Origin: Gentiana macrophylla
Taxonomy: Eukaryota; Streptophyta; Magnoliopsida; Gentianales; Gentianaceae
Direction: 5' to 3'
Assembly (NCBI GenBank): GCA_026214975.1
Contig: JAOBSW010001056.1
Span: 229,877 to 293,876 of the forward strand
DNA length: 64,000 bases
Part shown: piece after piece, positions 55,072-64,000 of the stretch
Position numbering within the stretch: position 1 is the stretch's first letter
How the letters are laid out: each line of letters starts with the position of its first letter
Notes under the pieces: model-generated
What the model saw: only the letters and a program-made list of their open reading frames with translations
Database searches by the model: none
What the model was told of the DNA's origin: nothing
Translations under genes and position numbers: made by a program

Positions 55072-55581
55072 TATCAACAAAGTGACTTAAACTCTACATC
55101 TGGTAGAACTAATCTGGTTATCAGTAGAGTGATGGTTTCTTTGAGAAGTGTATCCATGTCTATGAAAGTCGGTGGAAAGTCTGTTGAGTTTCTTACAGTG
55201 TTAGCAACTTTCTTTGAGGGTTTGCTAATGTTTTGGAGTCTGTTGAGTTCTACATCAGGCAATATTCAGGTGAGTGGGATCGCAGAGTGGTCCAACATCA
55301 CAGGGCATTTATGGAAATCCGACAAATATTCTTGGCGGTTAGGGTTAAGATTTGTGCCTATAAATGCCAATTGTATTGATCATTATAAAGTGTGTATAAT
55401 CCGTCTGAAATTCAGTGCATAATAAAATAACTCTTTCTGTCCGTGGAGTAGTCGGCACAACGCCGGAAACCACGTTAAATCCCGTGTTCTTCTTGTTTAT
55501 GTTCGACTGTGTGATTGTTTATGTTAGATTGATTCTGTGTTTATCTTATTGCATCTGGATTCTCTCTATCCTGTTATAACA
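55072..55581 (+). repeat. Copia-4 3' LTR
   Basis: 510 bp, aligned with 39072-39581. Its first bases are TATCAACAAAG instead of TGTCAACAAAG, so the terminal TG has mutated to TA. A TATA box (CCTATAAATG) is near 55,358. TSD CTTTT follows. Confidence 0.92.
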
Positions 55582-55586
55582 CTTTT

Positions 55587-56394
55587 CTTTTAATTCCAAC
55601 ACAATTGATCTCTTCCATGATAAACCGTCTAAAACTCATGAAACCTTACAAAATTGCTACTACAGTGAGTTTAGTATTGAAATATATTTTATCAAACTTT
55701 TTATTTATTTAAAATAATTTCCACAAAATATTGTACTATCTGACAATTAAACACAAAAGCACATAAAATTCAGCAAACACTTATTGAAGAGAAGATGCTA
55801 AAAGAGTAAGCTGGAAAGAGAGTACCCAAAATTACCGAGTTTGTAGTCTAAGAAAGACTCTTCTTCAATATGAAATATTGTCATCGTTCAATCCAGGGAA
55901 TCTCTAGTTAATAAAAATTGAAGTCTTTAACCAAAGCATGGTGGCGGCGAAGAAGAGGATTGGTGGGCGCTTAAAAATCTTTGATCATAGATCCAAGTCT
56001 ACAAGTTCAAAGTGGTGAATGCCACAATTGACTCGACAAATGCCTAAATGTTGCGAGATTCATCCAACTTTACATATTGGCATCTCAAGTTTTGGCCAAT
56101 TGCCAGGTCTCATAGATCACAAAGTCTTGATGAAAGTATGAGCGTATGAACGTCTTCACATGTCCACCAATAAATCATGACACAAATGTGTTGCACAACT
56201 TGAGGTAGAGATTGCATTGCTTGCCATTTCTCCTTCGGGTGAAGGTTAAGCGCAAAATTGAAACAACAAGAACACAATCACAAAACTCGACTTACCTCGG
56301 AAAGATGAGCATCGACAAAACAAAAGAAAAGAAAATAAGCTACATTACAACTTCATCCCAAAATTTTGTATTCACCGTTGATGTTAACAACATG
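55587..56394 (-). other. Tat-N leader, part 2
   Basis: Continuation of the Tat-N leader up to its PBS. Low-complexity AT-rich DNA with two weak GGCGNNNGCC-like motifs (near 55,945 and 56,008). No gene. The frame 56212-56421 ends in the PBS and is not coding. Confidence 0.6.
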
Positions 56395-56412
56395 TCCCCG
56401 GAAACGGCGCCA
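56395..56412 (-). other. Tat-N primer-binding site (tRNA-Asp type)
   Basis: Minus-strand TGGCGCCGTTTCCGGGGA follows the LTR end GATCA by six bases. It differs by one base from the Athila-type tRNA-Asp PBS. Confidence 0.9.
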
Positions 56413-56418
56413 AAAACT

Positions 56419-57160
56419 TGATCGGACTTTTCTAGTTGCAAATCCCCGGATAGAGAACCAGATCAAATGTAGCCTAGAAAAGGTGAGCAAGGTTGTATCC
56501 ATAGAGACACGGGTAACCTAATAAGTGTACATTCCATTGGTTCAAGTCAACAAAGACAAGGAAAGTGTAAACTAATATACTAATCATAATTAACCTAACT
56601 ATATCAAGATAAGGACTTATTCAAGTAAGTATCTTTATGGATGCCTTGAGAATGATAAAACATGAAGGGTTGCATCTTGTGTGAGTTAATGGATAAAATC
56701 GCTAAGCTAGCGGTCTTAAATTCGGCACTCTCCTACTACTATGTTTATTCACGAGCCTACTTAGCAGATCGACACCGTTGTCAATGGTCCATTTTAACTA
56801 TCAAACAGCTGAATAAACATGATTAAGATCTATGGGTGCACAGATAAATCTGTAAACCCCACTTAATAGACGGACACCGCGTCACCAGTTTGATTTTAAC
56901 TATTGGTTGTTTTCCCCTTTTCTCACACGAATATTACCGGGTAAGTCACAATTCGTGTGTATATGCTCACAGTAAGTGATCAAACTAACATGAACAAGCA
57001 ACAATGCTCAAGTTAGACAAATTAACTACACATAAGTTATCATTCTCAATAAATATGAAATGCAATGAACAAAAATTATATTTATATGAAAAGTTTAGCA
57101 TTCAAAGCCATCAAATTCAAATGTCCCATTAAGAATCTTACAACAATGAATTTAGACTAA
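56419..57160 (-). repeat. Tat-N 5' LTR, truncated
   Basis: Aligns with 12571-13345 of the 3' LTR from the PBS side, with many substitutions and indels. The similarity stops at TTTAGACTAA (57160), after which gag sequence of another element follows. About half of the LTR, including its 5' (U3) end, is missing. Confidence 0.85.
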
Positions 57161-57990
57161 TGGTAGAAAACCGATGGCGTTCAAAATGATACACCTTACA
57201 ACATCAACATTTCACCCCTTCCGAGCTAAAAGTAGTTGTTTTCAACCATTTATATGAGCCATTTGAGGTGAATGTCATATGTCAGGTTCATGAGTCGAGT
57301 AATTTGCATTTAACGTTTATTTGCATCAGTGTTCACTTCCTTCGGATTTCTCTCGGTATTGCTTGGTAGTCCACCCAGAGGTCTACTATTCTTCCTTTCT
57401 CCCTCTCTACTCATATGCTCTTCAACATTCCGCATAGATGCTTTATAATTTTCATACTCATGTCGCGACCACTCATACGTTTTCAAAGTGCCAACGTTCT
57501 AGTAATTGTATTAATAGAAGTCATCATTGATTCCATATTTTTAGCTTGAGTAGAGACAACACCCATGATATTTTCTATCAACTTTACCCATTTGTCAACA
57601 TCCCACAACTATGGAGTTGAACTTTGAGTAACGGGAATGCTTTGTGTGGTGTGTTGTGGATATGAACGATTGGTGGTGGTCGTTGTCGATGTGGAGTTGA
57701 GAAATTGCCTTGATAACCTTGACTTTGAGCGGGGGTATTGTATGAGCTCTTGTGTTGTATGGGAAGCGGTGGTTGCTTTTGTTTTCTTGTGTTTTCGGAC
57801 CAACGTAAGGTTGGATGATCTCTTCGAATGGCATTGAAGGAGTTTGAGTAATCATTGTTTAAATTTCAATGTTGTTGCATGAAACTCACTTCTTCATTTG
57901 AGTACCCTCCGGATTCTTTCATTCCAAATGAAATGTTATCATCATTCCTCATGATTTCATGATCGTTAGTTGATAACAAGTTTGACGAAT
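57161..57990 (-). pseudogene. Gypsy-3: reversed gag fragment related to Gypsy-4
   Basis: Minus-strand pieces MKESGGYSNEEVSFMQQH, SNSF and RRDHPTLRWSEN, IMGVVSTQAK..ESMM, NVEEHMSREGERK and GGLPSNTERNPKEVN run in the same order as in Gypsy-4 gag (60,780-61,400). It is therefore a gag C-terminal fragment of the same family in opposite orientation. Both ends are truncated, on the left against the Tat-N LTR. Frames at 57595-57855 and 57637-57837 are parts or shadows of it. Confidence 0.75.
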
Positions 57991-58039
57991 ATTCACTCAC
58001 ACTCCACTACTTCCTTAGATCGTGGAGAACATGTCCTGT

Positions 58040-58171
58040 GATTTTGATAGGTTGCATCGCCTAATTGGATTCTCTATTCTTGATGTTGCATGATCGTACT
58101 TTTGTGTTTCTCGATAACCTTATCGCTCTAGTTGCTCGAGGAGGGCGAGCAAAGCGCTAAGTGGGAGTGGT
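58040..58171 (+). promoter_or_regulatory. Remnant 3' internal end with hairpin and polypurine tract
   Basis: A perfect 7-bp stem TTGCTCG/CGAGCAA with loop AGGAGGG (58132-58152) is followed by GCTAAGTGGGAGTGG (58156-58170), directly before the LTR start. This is what normally precedes a 3' LTR, although the LTR at 58172 acts as the 5' LTR of Gypsy-4. Confidence 0.65.
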
Positions 58172-59448
58172 TGATGTAAGTCAACCTTTGATAATATAAT
58201 TTCGATGATTTACCCCTTTTTCTGTTGCAATTAACGATATTTTGACATCAACTTGAGCAATTTGAATGATGATTGGACTTGACCTACGCCAAGAAGATCT
58301 GACCCACGCATCAGAGTGCATTTCGATCTTGACCTACGCCAAGATGGATTGACCTGAGTCAACAGTGCAGAGTCAGCAAATGATTAATCCCTTTTATTCT
58401 TCAAAACACATATTATCAAGATACAACATTATCTTCTCCAACTTTTCCATCTTGAAGGCAAAACCCCACCAAAAGGCTCTCCTAGCCTAATTTTATGTAG
58501 AAATTAGCTCTTGATTACCATTGTAACTATTAAGATTCTTAGTTTAATTTCTATCACTTTTGGTTGGAGTTTGAAGACATAAGTGTGTTAACTCCATTGA
58601 AGGTTTTGGAGCTTGGATGAAGATACCAATTTCGAGTTTTTGATTTTGATTGGTAACTCTTAATCTTTACTTTGATTCAAGTGTTCTTATGTTTATGAAT
58701 GTTAATCTTGAGATGTTAATGTTTGTAGGCATGAGTGGCTAGGTTTATCTAGCCATGATTATGTTGTAGTATTAGTTTATCCTCTTGTGATTGATTAGGA
58801 ATGATTGTTTATGTTGTTAGTTTTGATTGTTGTGAAGCTTTACCTACTTGTATTGCATTGTGTGTTGACATTGGAGTAATTGCCTAGTATTAGCATTTAC
58901 ACGTTTAACGGATACCGAACGGAGATGTTAGACGTGGGAAGAGGGTAGGTGAACCGGAAGGTAAAATCGACCTCTTCGAGGCATTCGATTTCTTATCCGG
59001 GGATTCTTGGCTTTGCCATTGCATTCACGTGCGTAGCATACCGAATCATTAGGTTTAGGGCACCTAAACCAAGGAGGAGGTAGAGATCAATTCCATTCAC
59101 TCGTATGAGGGGGAATTGCTTGCTTAGGAATGCACCGTTTCACGCTTTTAGACATGAATGGTAGGAAGGAAGGAAGTCATTCCCATGACGTTGCAAGAGG
59201 ATAGCTAGACTACACATTATCATGGTTAGCTTCTTTTATATTTTTTTTTATCATTGTCATTACAAGCACTTTATTTATGCAATTGATTAAGCTTTCACCA
59301 ATTTGCGACCTAGATCGAATTAATATGAACTTTTTAGTGTATAACCTCACAAGATAGTTCCCGTGGATTCGACCTTGACTCACCAAACTAGACTACAGTC
59401 GACCCGGTACACTGCCGGTTAGATTGGACACCTCGGTTTGGCCCATCA
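58172..59448 (+). repeat. Gypsy-4 5' LTR
   Basis: Starts TGATGTAAGTC after a purine tract and ends GGCCCATCA eight bases before the PBS, about 1,277 bp. Near 58,270-58,370 it repeats motifs of the type TTGACCTACGCCAAG and TTGACC-TGA-GTCAA. The other LTR is outside the window, so the left boundary is inferred from TG and the preceding tract. Confidence 0.75.
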
Positions 59449-59456
59449 AGTTTTTC

Positions 59457-59474
59457 TGGCGCCGTTACCGGGGA
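59457..59474 (+). other. Gypsy-4 primer-binding site (tRNA-Asp type)
   Basis: TGGCGCCGTTACCGGGGA, one base from the canonical Athila-type PBS. Confidence 0.9.
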
Positions 59475-59635
59475 TCTATCTTGAGTAACGGTTATTACTT
59501 GTATTAGTTTTAAAATTTTCGAGAATAGGTCAAACTTTTCTGACCTTACTTCTATTTTACTTCTTTGGTGCTTACCGTTTGGTGAGTCAGCAAGTGTTAT
59601 TTTACTGTGCTATTGTTGTTTCTGCCTTGTAGTGG

Positions 59636-61390
59636 ATGACCAAAAAGCGATGTGGTAAGGAACCACTTACTCCTCTCATCCCGGATATCAACACGTATAT
59701 TAGGGAACGAGTAGCTGAGAACAAAGTTGGTCAAGCTCGTCGTGGGTTGGAACTTAGTGGAAATTCTTCCCAAGGATCGTCTACCCAAGGAATAGAGATG
59801 GACGAGGGCACGTTGAATGCACAAGTTGAACAAGGGCATGTGGATGCCCCAAACCAAGAACAAGACCCGAACTTACACATTCTTAACCCCCCAAATGCCA
59901 ATGAACCACTACCACCACCAAACAATAACCAACAAAACCGCCATCAAAACCGCAACAACCGGAACAATAACAATAATAACCCCCCAAACCCAAGGCAACT
60001 TTGTGATCAAGCCGTGCGGAGGAATGAGACCAACAATCCTATTCTTTTACCGAATCTTTGGAGCAAACAACATTGAGGTTAAGGCTCATCTCTTTGGATT
60101 GGTTGGCACAAGGCACAATTTCATGGGCGTGAAGATGAAGATCCGCACCATCACCTTTACAACTTTGAGGAATTATGTAACACGACCAAAAGTCAAGGAG
60201 CGCATCGAGAGTTGACAAGGATGTCTATGTTTCCTTTTACTTTGGATGGGAAGGCTAAGGATTGGTTCATGTCACTTCCTCACCATTCCTTAACAAGTTG
60301 GGAGGAAATTCAAAATGAATTCTTGAAACAATACTTCACTCCCGGTCGTAATTTAGAGTTGAAGGTTGAAATTGCAAGTTTCAAGCAAGGTGAACATGAA
60401 ACACTTGGGGCGCATGGGAGAGATTCAAGCGGTTGTTGAGAGCGTGTCGGATCACGGTTACCCGTTAGACATGCAAATTCAGTTTTTACGAGCGAAAGTT
60501 AAGAAAAGAATCACGAGCCGAGGTTGATCAAGCGTGCAATGGTTCGTTGATGATGAGCGCAGCACAAGATGTATATGATGCGGTTGAGAAAATTGTGAAA
60601 AACAACCGAATGTGGGAGACATGTTCAAGCACAAGAAGAGTTTCTTTTGTGGGAGAGGCCACCTCTCAAACCGAAGTGTTGGCCCAATTAGCCTCTTTAA
60701 GAAAGAAAGCTGATGAGATAAAAGTAAGCAAGAATTCGGAAGGAAGTATGTCCACTAATGTGAGTAGTGGGAATTGAAGAATGAAGAGTATGCCTGATTG
60801 GAGATGAATGAATCCGGTGATTATTCTAATGAAGAAGTGAGCTACATGCAACAACACCGAGCACTACATAATGCCTACTCCAATGCATACAATAATTTGC
60901 AAAGAGATTTTCCCACTCAACGTTGGTCTTCCAACCCGAACAAGCAATCATCTTTCGTCCCCTCAACAAAAGCCCGCTTGACAACACCCCCCTCAAAACC
61001 AAAATTTCCAAGGCCATACTTCAAACAAACATCCACAACCACCCACACATTCCTACCAATAACACCCTACACAAAATATTCCAATCACTCAAACTTCAAG
61101 TTCATCTATGGAAAAGGAGGAGAGAATGGAAAAGATGATGGAGAATCTTATGGGAGTTGTCTCGACTCAAGCTGCAAATATGCAATCTATGATGTCTTCT
61201 ATATGTACAGTGACTAGAGATATGGGTACCTTAAGAACATCCATGAGCGGTCATGATATGAGAATGAAAAATATAGAAGCATCCGTGCGTAATATGGAAG
61301 AGCACTTGAGTAGAGAGGGTGAGAGGCAGCAGCCCAGACCACGGGTGGATTGCCAAGTAACACTGAAAGAAACCCGAGGGGAGTGAATGC
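59636..61390 (+). pseudogene. Gypsy-4 gag
   Basis: From ATG 59636 the frame reads MTKKRCGKEPLTPLIPDINT and passes through an Asn/Gln/Pro-rich linker (about residues 95-125), then shifts frame. The core FPFTLDGKAKDWFMSLPHHS and EIQNEFLKQYFTPGR (60,225-60,350) is clear. VYDAVEKIVKNNRMWET, YSNEEVSYMQQH, and MMENLMGVVSTQAANMQSMM with MEEHLSREGERQQ follow to 61,386. At least five frame changes are needed to read it through. The C-terminal Met-rich helix (61,108-61,330) has coiled-coil character. Confidence 0.85.
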
Positions 61391-62342
61391 CATCATAACC
61401 CGAAGTGGAAGAGTTTGTGGGAGTAGAGAATTTCATGATAATCAAGTTGGAAACGAGGTTGAAAATGATTTGCACGACACCGAGAGGGAGAAGGAGTTGA
61501 GTGAAGAGGAGGAGGAAATTGTTGATGAGTTTTTGCAGAATGACGGATATGTCAATGTCGAAAAAGAGGACGAGGATTGGGTAAAAGTCCCGAGGATTTT
61601 GAAGAATCCGAGATCAAGTGATTTGAGGACCCTTTTTAAGGAACATGTCTCAGTGACCCCCCGCCAAGGATGAATTGACTCACGACAACAGTCACTATAG
61701 ACATTCAGAGAGTTTGGAGCCGATTTTGGCGCGCGCGCCACGAAGTTTTTAGCGCAAGCCATGAAAAAAGGGCTGAGTTGACCCACGCCAAGGATCTTTG
61801 TGGCGCAAGCCAATTCTCAACAGCGATTTCTAAGAAAGGTAAAGAGAAAGTAGTACACCGATAATGAATGGAGGCCACGAGCGGCTCAAACATTGAGGAA
61901 AGCTTCCGATGATGCATCAACCGGAAAAGGTAAGGAAAGTATGAACTCTAAACCTAAAGTTATTGATCTTGAGTCATTGCCTTACCCACCTAGTGAAGAA
62001 ATTAAGAAGAAGAAGCTAGATAAAAAGTATGCTCGCTTCCTTGACACATTTAGACACTTGAATGTTAATCTTCCAGTCATAGAAGCACTTACTAACATGC
62101 CTGTGTACGGTAAATTTTTGAAAGATATTCTCACTAACAAGAAGAGGTTAGAGGAATATGAGAACATTTGTCTCAATGAGGAATGCTCCACCGTGTTGCA
62201 ACATAAGCTTCCACCTAAGCTGAAAGACCTCGGGAATTGTACCATCTGTGTGAAATTGGGGCTTTTGTTTAAGAGGTGCTTTGTGACCTTAGTGCTAGCA
62301 TTAACCTCATGTCATATGAGGACTTTATCAAACTTGGAATAG
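61350..62342 (+). pseudogene. Gypsy-4 gag-protease spacer with repeat-bearing insert
   Basis: 61350-61673 encodes GVNAIITRSGRVCG, then the acidic EEEEEIVDEF, and ends at a stop. The 190 bp from 61,670 to 61,860 carry the palindromic motifs of the LTR (TTGACTCACGACAAC, GGCGCGCGCGCC, TTGACCCACGCCAAG). From 61,893 the coding sense resumes with LPYPPSEEIKKKKLDKKYAR, FLDTFRHLNVNLPVIEAL, NMPVYGKFLKDIL, NEECSTVLQHKLPPKLKD, the standard Athila block before the protease. Confidence 0.8.
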
Positions 62343-63133
62343 GAAAGTTGAAGAACACCGAGATGACTCTACAATTAGCAGATAGGTCCATAAAACGTCC
62401 TAAAGGAGTCATAGAAGACGTCTTAGTGAAAGTTGATAAGTTCTACTTCCCCGTTGATTTTGTGGTTATGGATATGGAAGAATGGTATTCAACGCCCCTT
62501 ATTCTCGGTCGTCCATTCCTAGCCACGGGAAGGACAATGATTGATGTCCAATGTGGAGAATTAATTTTGAGAGTTAACGAGGATGAGGTCACCTTCAATA
62601 TTTTCAAAGCCATGAAACACCCATATAATTCACCAGAGTCATGTTCTTTTGTTGATGCACTATCTTGTGTTTGTATGGAGAATGCTAACTTGCAGGTCTT
62701 TGAAGATAAGCTTGAAGAGTGCCTAGCCTTATCCGTATTTGAATGTGAGAGTGATGATGAGGAAATGCAAGCAATGATTTCTTATCACGGATGTCGGTCG
62801 TATATTCTACAAACAACCGTGCACGTATATCTAGAATTGGAGCATGATGGTCCTCTGTTAAAACCTTCAGTGGAGGAGCCACCAAGGAACCTTGAATTGA
62901 AAATTTTACCTCCTAACTTGAAATATGCTTTTATTGAAAATGATAATCTACTCCCTGTTATAATTTCTTCATCACTAACAAATGTGCAGGAAGATTTGCT
63001 ATTGAGGATGCTAAGGAAACACATGAGAGCGTTTGGTTGGATCAGAGTCGACATTCGGGAATTAGTCCCGAAATCTGTGTTCACAAGATTATTCTCAACG
63101 AAGACGCATGTGTTCAACCACAACGTCGTTTGA
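62276..63133 (+). CDS. Gypsy-4 protease and reverse transcriptase N-terminus
   Basis: A 285-residue open frame. LCDLSASINLMSYEDFIKLG is the protease active site; DLGAS is usual, so the Gly has become Ser. LADRSIKRPKGVIEDVLVKV, FPVDFVVMDME and LILGRPFLATGRTMIDVQ complete the protease. The later part (LELKILPPNLKYAFIENDNL) is the linker leading into the reverse transcriptase. The ATG is internal; the natural protein would be a gag-pol fusion. The frame ends by a shift near 63,040-63,130. Confidence 0.85.
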   Translation: MLCDLSASINLMSYEDFIKLGIGKLKNTEMTLQLADRSIKRPKGVIEDVLVKVDKFYFPVDFVVMDMEEWYSTPLILGRPFLATGRTMIDVQCGELILRVNEDEVTFNIFKAMKHPYNSPESCSFVDALSCVCMENANLQVFEDKLEECLALSVFECESDDEEMQAMISYHGCRSYILQTTVHVYLELEHDGPLLKPSVEEPPRNLELKILPPNLKYAFIENDNLLPVIISSSLTNVQEDLLLRMLRKHMRAFGWIRVDIRELVPKSVFTRLFSTKTHVFNHNVV

Positions 63134-64000
63134 ATCCCAATATGCAAGAGGTTGTCAAGAAAGAGGTTATCAAGTTATTGGAGATGGGTATTATTTTCCC
63201 TATATCTGACAGTGAGTGGGTGAGTCCTACTCAAGTCGTGCCTAAGAAGGGTGGATTTACCGTGAAGGAAAATGATAAACATGAGTGGATACCAACAAGG
63301 GAAGTCACAGGATACCGCATGTGTATTGATTTTCGACGACTCAATTACCATACCAAGAAGGATCATTATCCCCTTCCGTATATTGTCCAGATGTTGGAGC
63401 GGTTGAGTGGGTTTAAATTTTATTGTTTTCTTGATGGTTATTCAGGCTACTTGCAAATATTCATTGCGGTTGGAGATAGAGAGAAGACGACTTTCACTTG
63501 TCCTTATGGAACGTTTGCATACAAGAGAATGCCGTTTGGCTTAAGCAATGCCCCGGCTACATTTCAGAGATGTATGACAACCATTTTCTCTGATATGGTG
63601 GAAAGATTTTGGAGATTTTCATGGATGATTTTAGTGTCTTTTGGGGATTCTTTTGAGAATGCCTCTCTCATTTGGAGGCGTGTGTTCAGTGATGTGAAGA
63701 CACAAACTTGGTGCTTAATTGGGAGAAGTGTCATCTTATGGTGTCGGAAGGTATTGTTCTAGGCCACATAATTTACGAGAAAGGTATTGAGGAGGAAAAG
63801 CAAAGATTGAAGTAATTGAAAGGTTACCTCACGATTAATCGAAGGCGTTGAGAGAATTTCTTGGGCATGCGGGTTTTTATCGAAGATTCATTGCGGATTT
63901 CTCCCGTATTGCCAAACCTCTCGATCATCTCCTTGAAAAAAGAGGTACCGTTTATTTTTGATGAAAAATGCATAGAGGCTTTTGAAACCTTGAAAGAAAA
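63037..64000 (+). pseudogene. Gypsy-4 reverse transcriptase, leaving the window
   Basis: The 63037-63762 frame has MQEVVKKEVIKLLEMGIIFP, SDSEWVSPTQVVPKKGGFTV, YRMCIDFRRLNYHTKKDHYP, FYCFLDGYSGYLQIF, DREKTTFTCPYGTFAYKRMP and FGLSNAPATFQRCM. A shift near 63,605-63,650 hides the FMDDF active site in another frame. In other frames FLGHAGFYRRFIADFSRIAK continues to the window end (63,855-63,930), the connection to RNase H. Confidence 0.88.

Larger units (their letters stand above)
39072..55581 (+). mobile_element. Copia-4: Ty1/copia element with both LTRs, TSD CTTTT
   Basis: 510-bp LTRs at 39072-39581 and 55072-55581 flank a copia gag-pol. Perfect 5-bp TSD CTTTT at 39067-39071 and 55582-55586 proves insertion into the Tat-N leader. 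The internal region is interrupted between 42,498 and 53,765 by Gypsy-2. The LTRs differ visibly, so this is an old insertion. Confidence 0.93.
12571..57160 (-). mobile_element. Tat-N: nested, apparently non-autonomous Athila/Tat-type gypsy element
   Basis: Matching LTR sequence lies at 12571-14212 (complete, 3') and 56419-57160 (truncated, 5'). A polypurine tract sits inside the left LTR and a tRNA-Asp type PBS inside the right one, both in minus orientation. The internal part is split by LARD-1 and Copia-4. Removing them by their TSDs joins a single protein-coding region with long leader and trailer. No gag, protease, reverse transcriptase or integrase of this element was found. The two LTR pieces differ noticeably by eye, so the alternative that two related copies were brought together cannot be excluded. 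Confidence 0.7.
58172..64000 (+). mobile_element. Gypsy-4: Athila-like Ty3/gypsy element, 5' part
   Basis: LTR, tRNA-Asp type PBS, gag, protease and reverse transcriptase follow in gypsy order and the element leaves the window at 64,000. The gene content and the protease/reverse transcriptase sequence resemble Gypsy-2 but are clearly a different family (different LTR, gag rich in Asn, different dispersed palindromes). Confidence 0.9.

Noticed and set aside
57637..57837. Plus-strand Val-rich frame near 57.7 kb
   Set aside because: Antisense of the Gypsy-3 gag fragment, whose minus-strand motifs match Gypsy-4 gag.
59457..59476. Possible tRNA-Asp gene fragment
   Set aside because: Only the 18-base primer-binding complement is present. 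No tRNA cloverleaf surrounds it; the same holds for the sites at 44,031 and 56,395 and for the iMet-type sites.

Overview
The window reads as nuclear DNA of a flowering plant, most likely a eudicot. It is a dense pile of nested LTR retrotransposons next to the first exons of one ordinary host gene. The evidence is Ty1/copia and Ty3/gypsy (Athila/Tat-type) protein domains, tRNA-iMet and tRNA-Asp type primer-binding sites, a LINE fragment, small DNA-transposon remnants and a spliced plant gene. No rRNA, tRNA, CRISPR or prokaryotic operon signal was seen.

Host gene (7.1-10.8 kb, minus strand). Four short exons with consistent splice phases encode the N-terminus of an AtP4H1-like prolyl 4-hydroxylase: a signal anchor and the region just before the catalytic domain. 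Its introns hold a LINE fragment, a probable solo LTR, a 129-bp-spaced direct repeat and an 18-base G run. Downstream of exon 4 the gene runs into stacked retrotransposons: Gypsy-1 (gag-pro) carrying a solo LTR with perfect target-site duplication (TSD), then Copia-2 (minus), which is cut by Copia-1 (plus, leaving the window at base 1). The catalytic exons are not in the window.

Nested block (11.5-57.2 kb). A Copia-3 gag fragment abuts a minus-strand Athila/Tat-type element, Tat-N. Tat-N has a 1.6-kb 3' LTR at 12,571-14,212, a tRNA-Asp type PBS at 56,395-56,412 and a truncated 5' LTR. Its only recognisable gene resembles the plant 'putative transposon protein' family, and no pol is visible. 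Two large insertions split it. The first is LARD-1 (17,767-37,479), a non-coding copia-type element, which contains a solo Athila-type LTR (18,991-20,434, TSD GATTC) and a sister element LARD-2 (23,771-32,701, TSD GTTCC). The second is Copia-4 (39,072-55,581, TSD CTTTT), whose reverse transcriptase is interrupted by an 11-kb Athila-like element, Gypsy-2 (42,499-53,764).

Right end (57.2-64 kb). A reversed gag fragment (Gypsy-3) and a remnant polypurine tract lead into Gypsy-4, an Athila-like element with LTR, PBS, gag, protease and reverse transcriptase that runs off the window.

The best candidate for something undescribed is an RNA-like hairpin with a purine AGGA/AGGG/GGGA loop. It lies just upstream of every Athila/Tat-type polypurine tract in the window: five copies, with different but self-complementary stems. 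Other leads are family-specific dispersed palindromes in the LTRs and UTRs, a two-tract layout at the 3' end, and a sequence-wide pattern in which repeat copies differ at CAG/CTG sites, which looks like methylation-linked consensus error.
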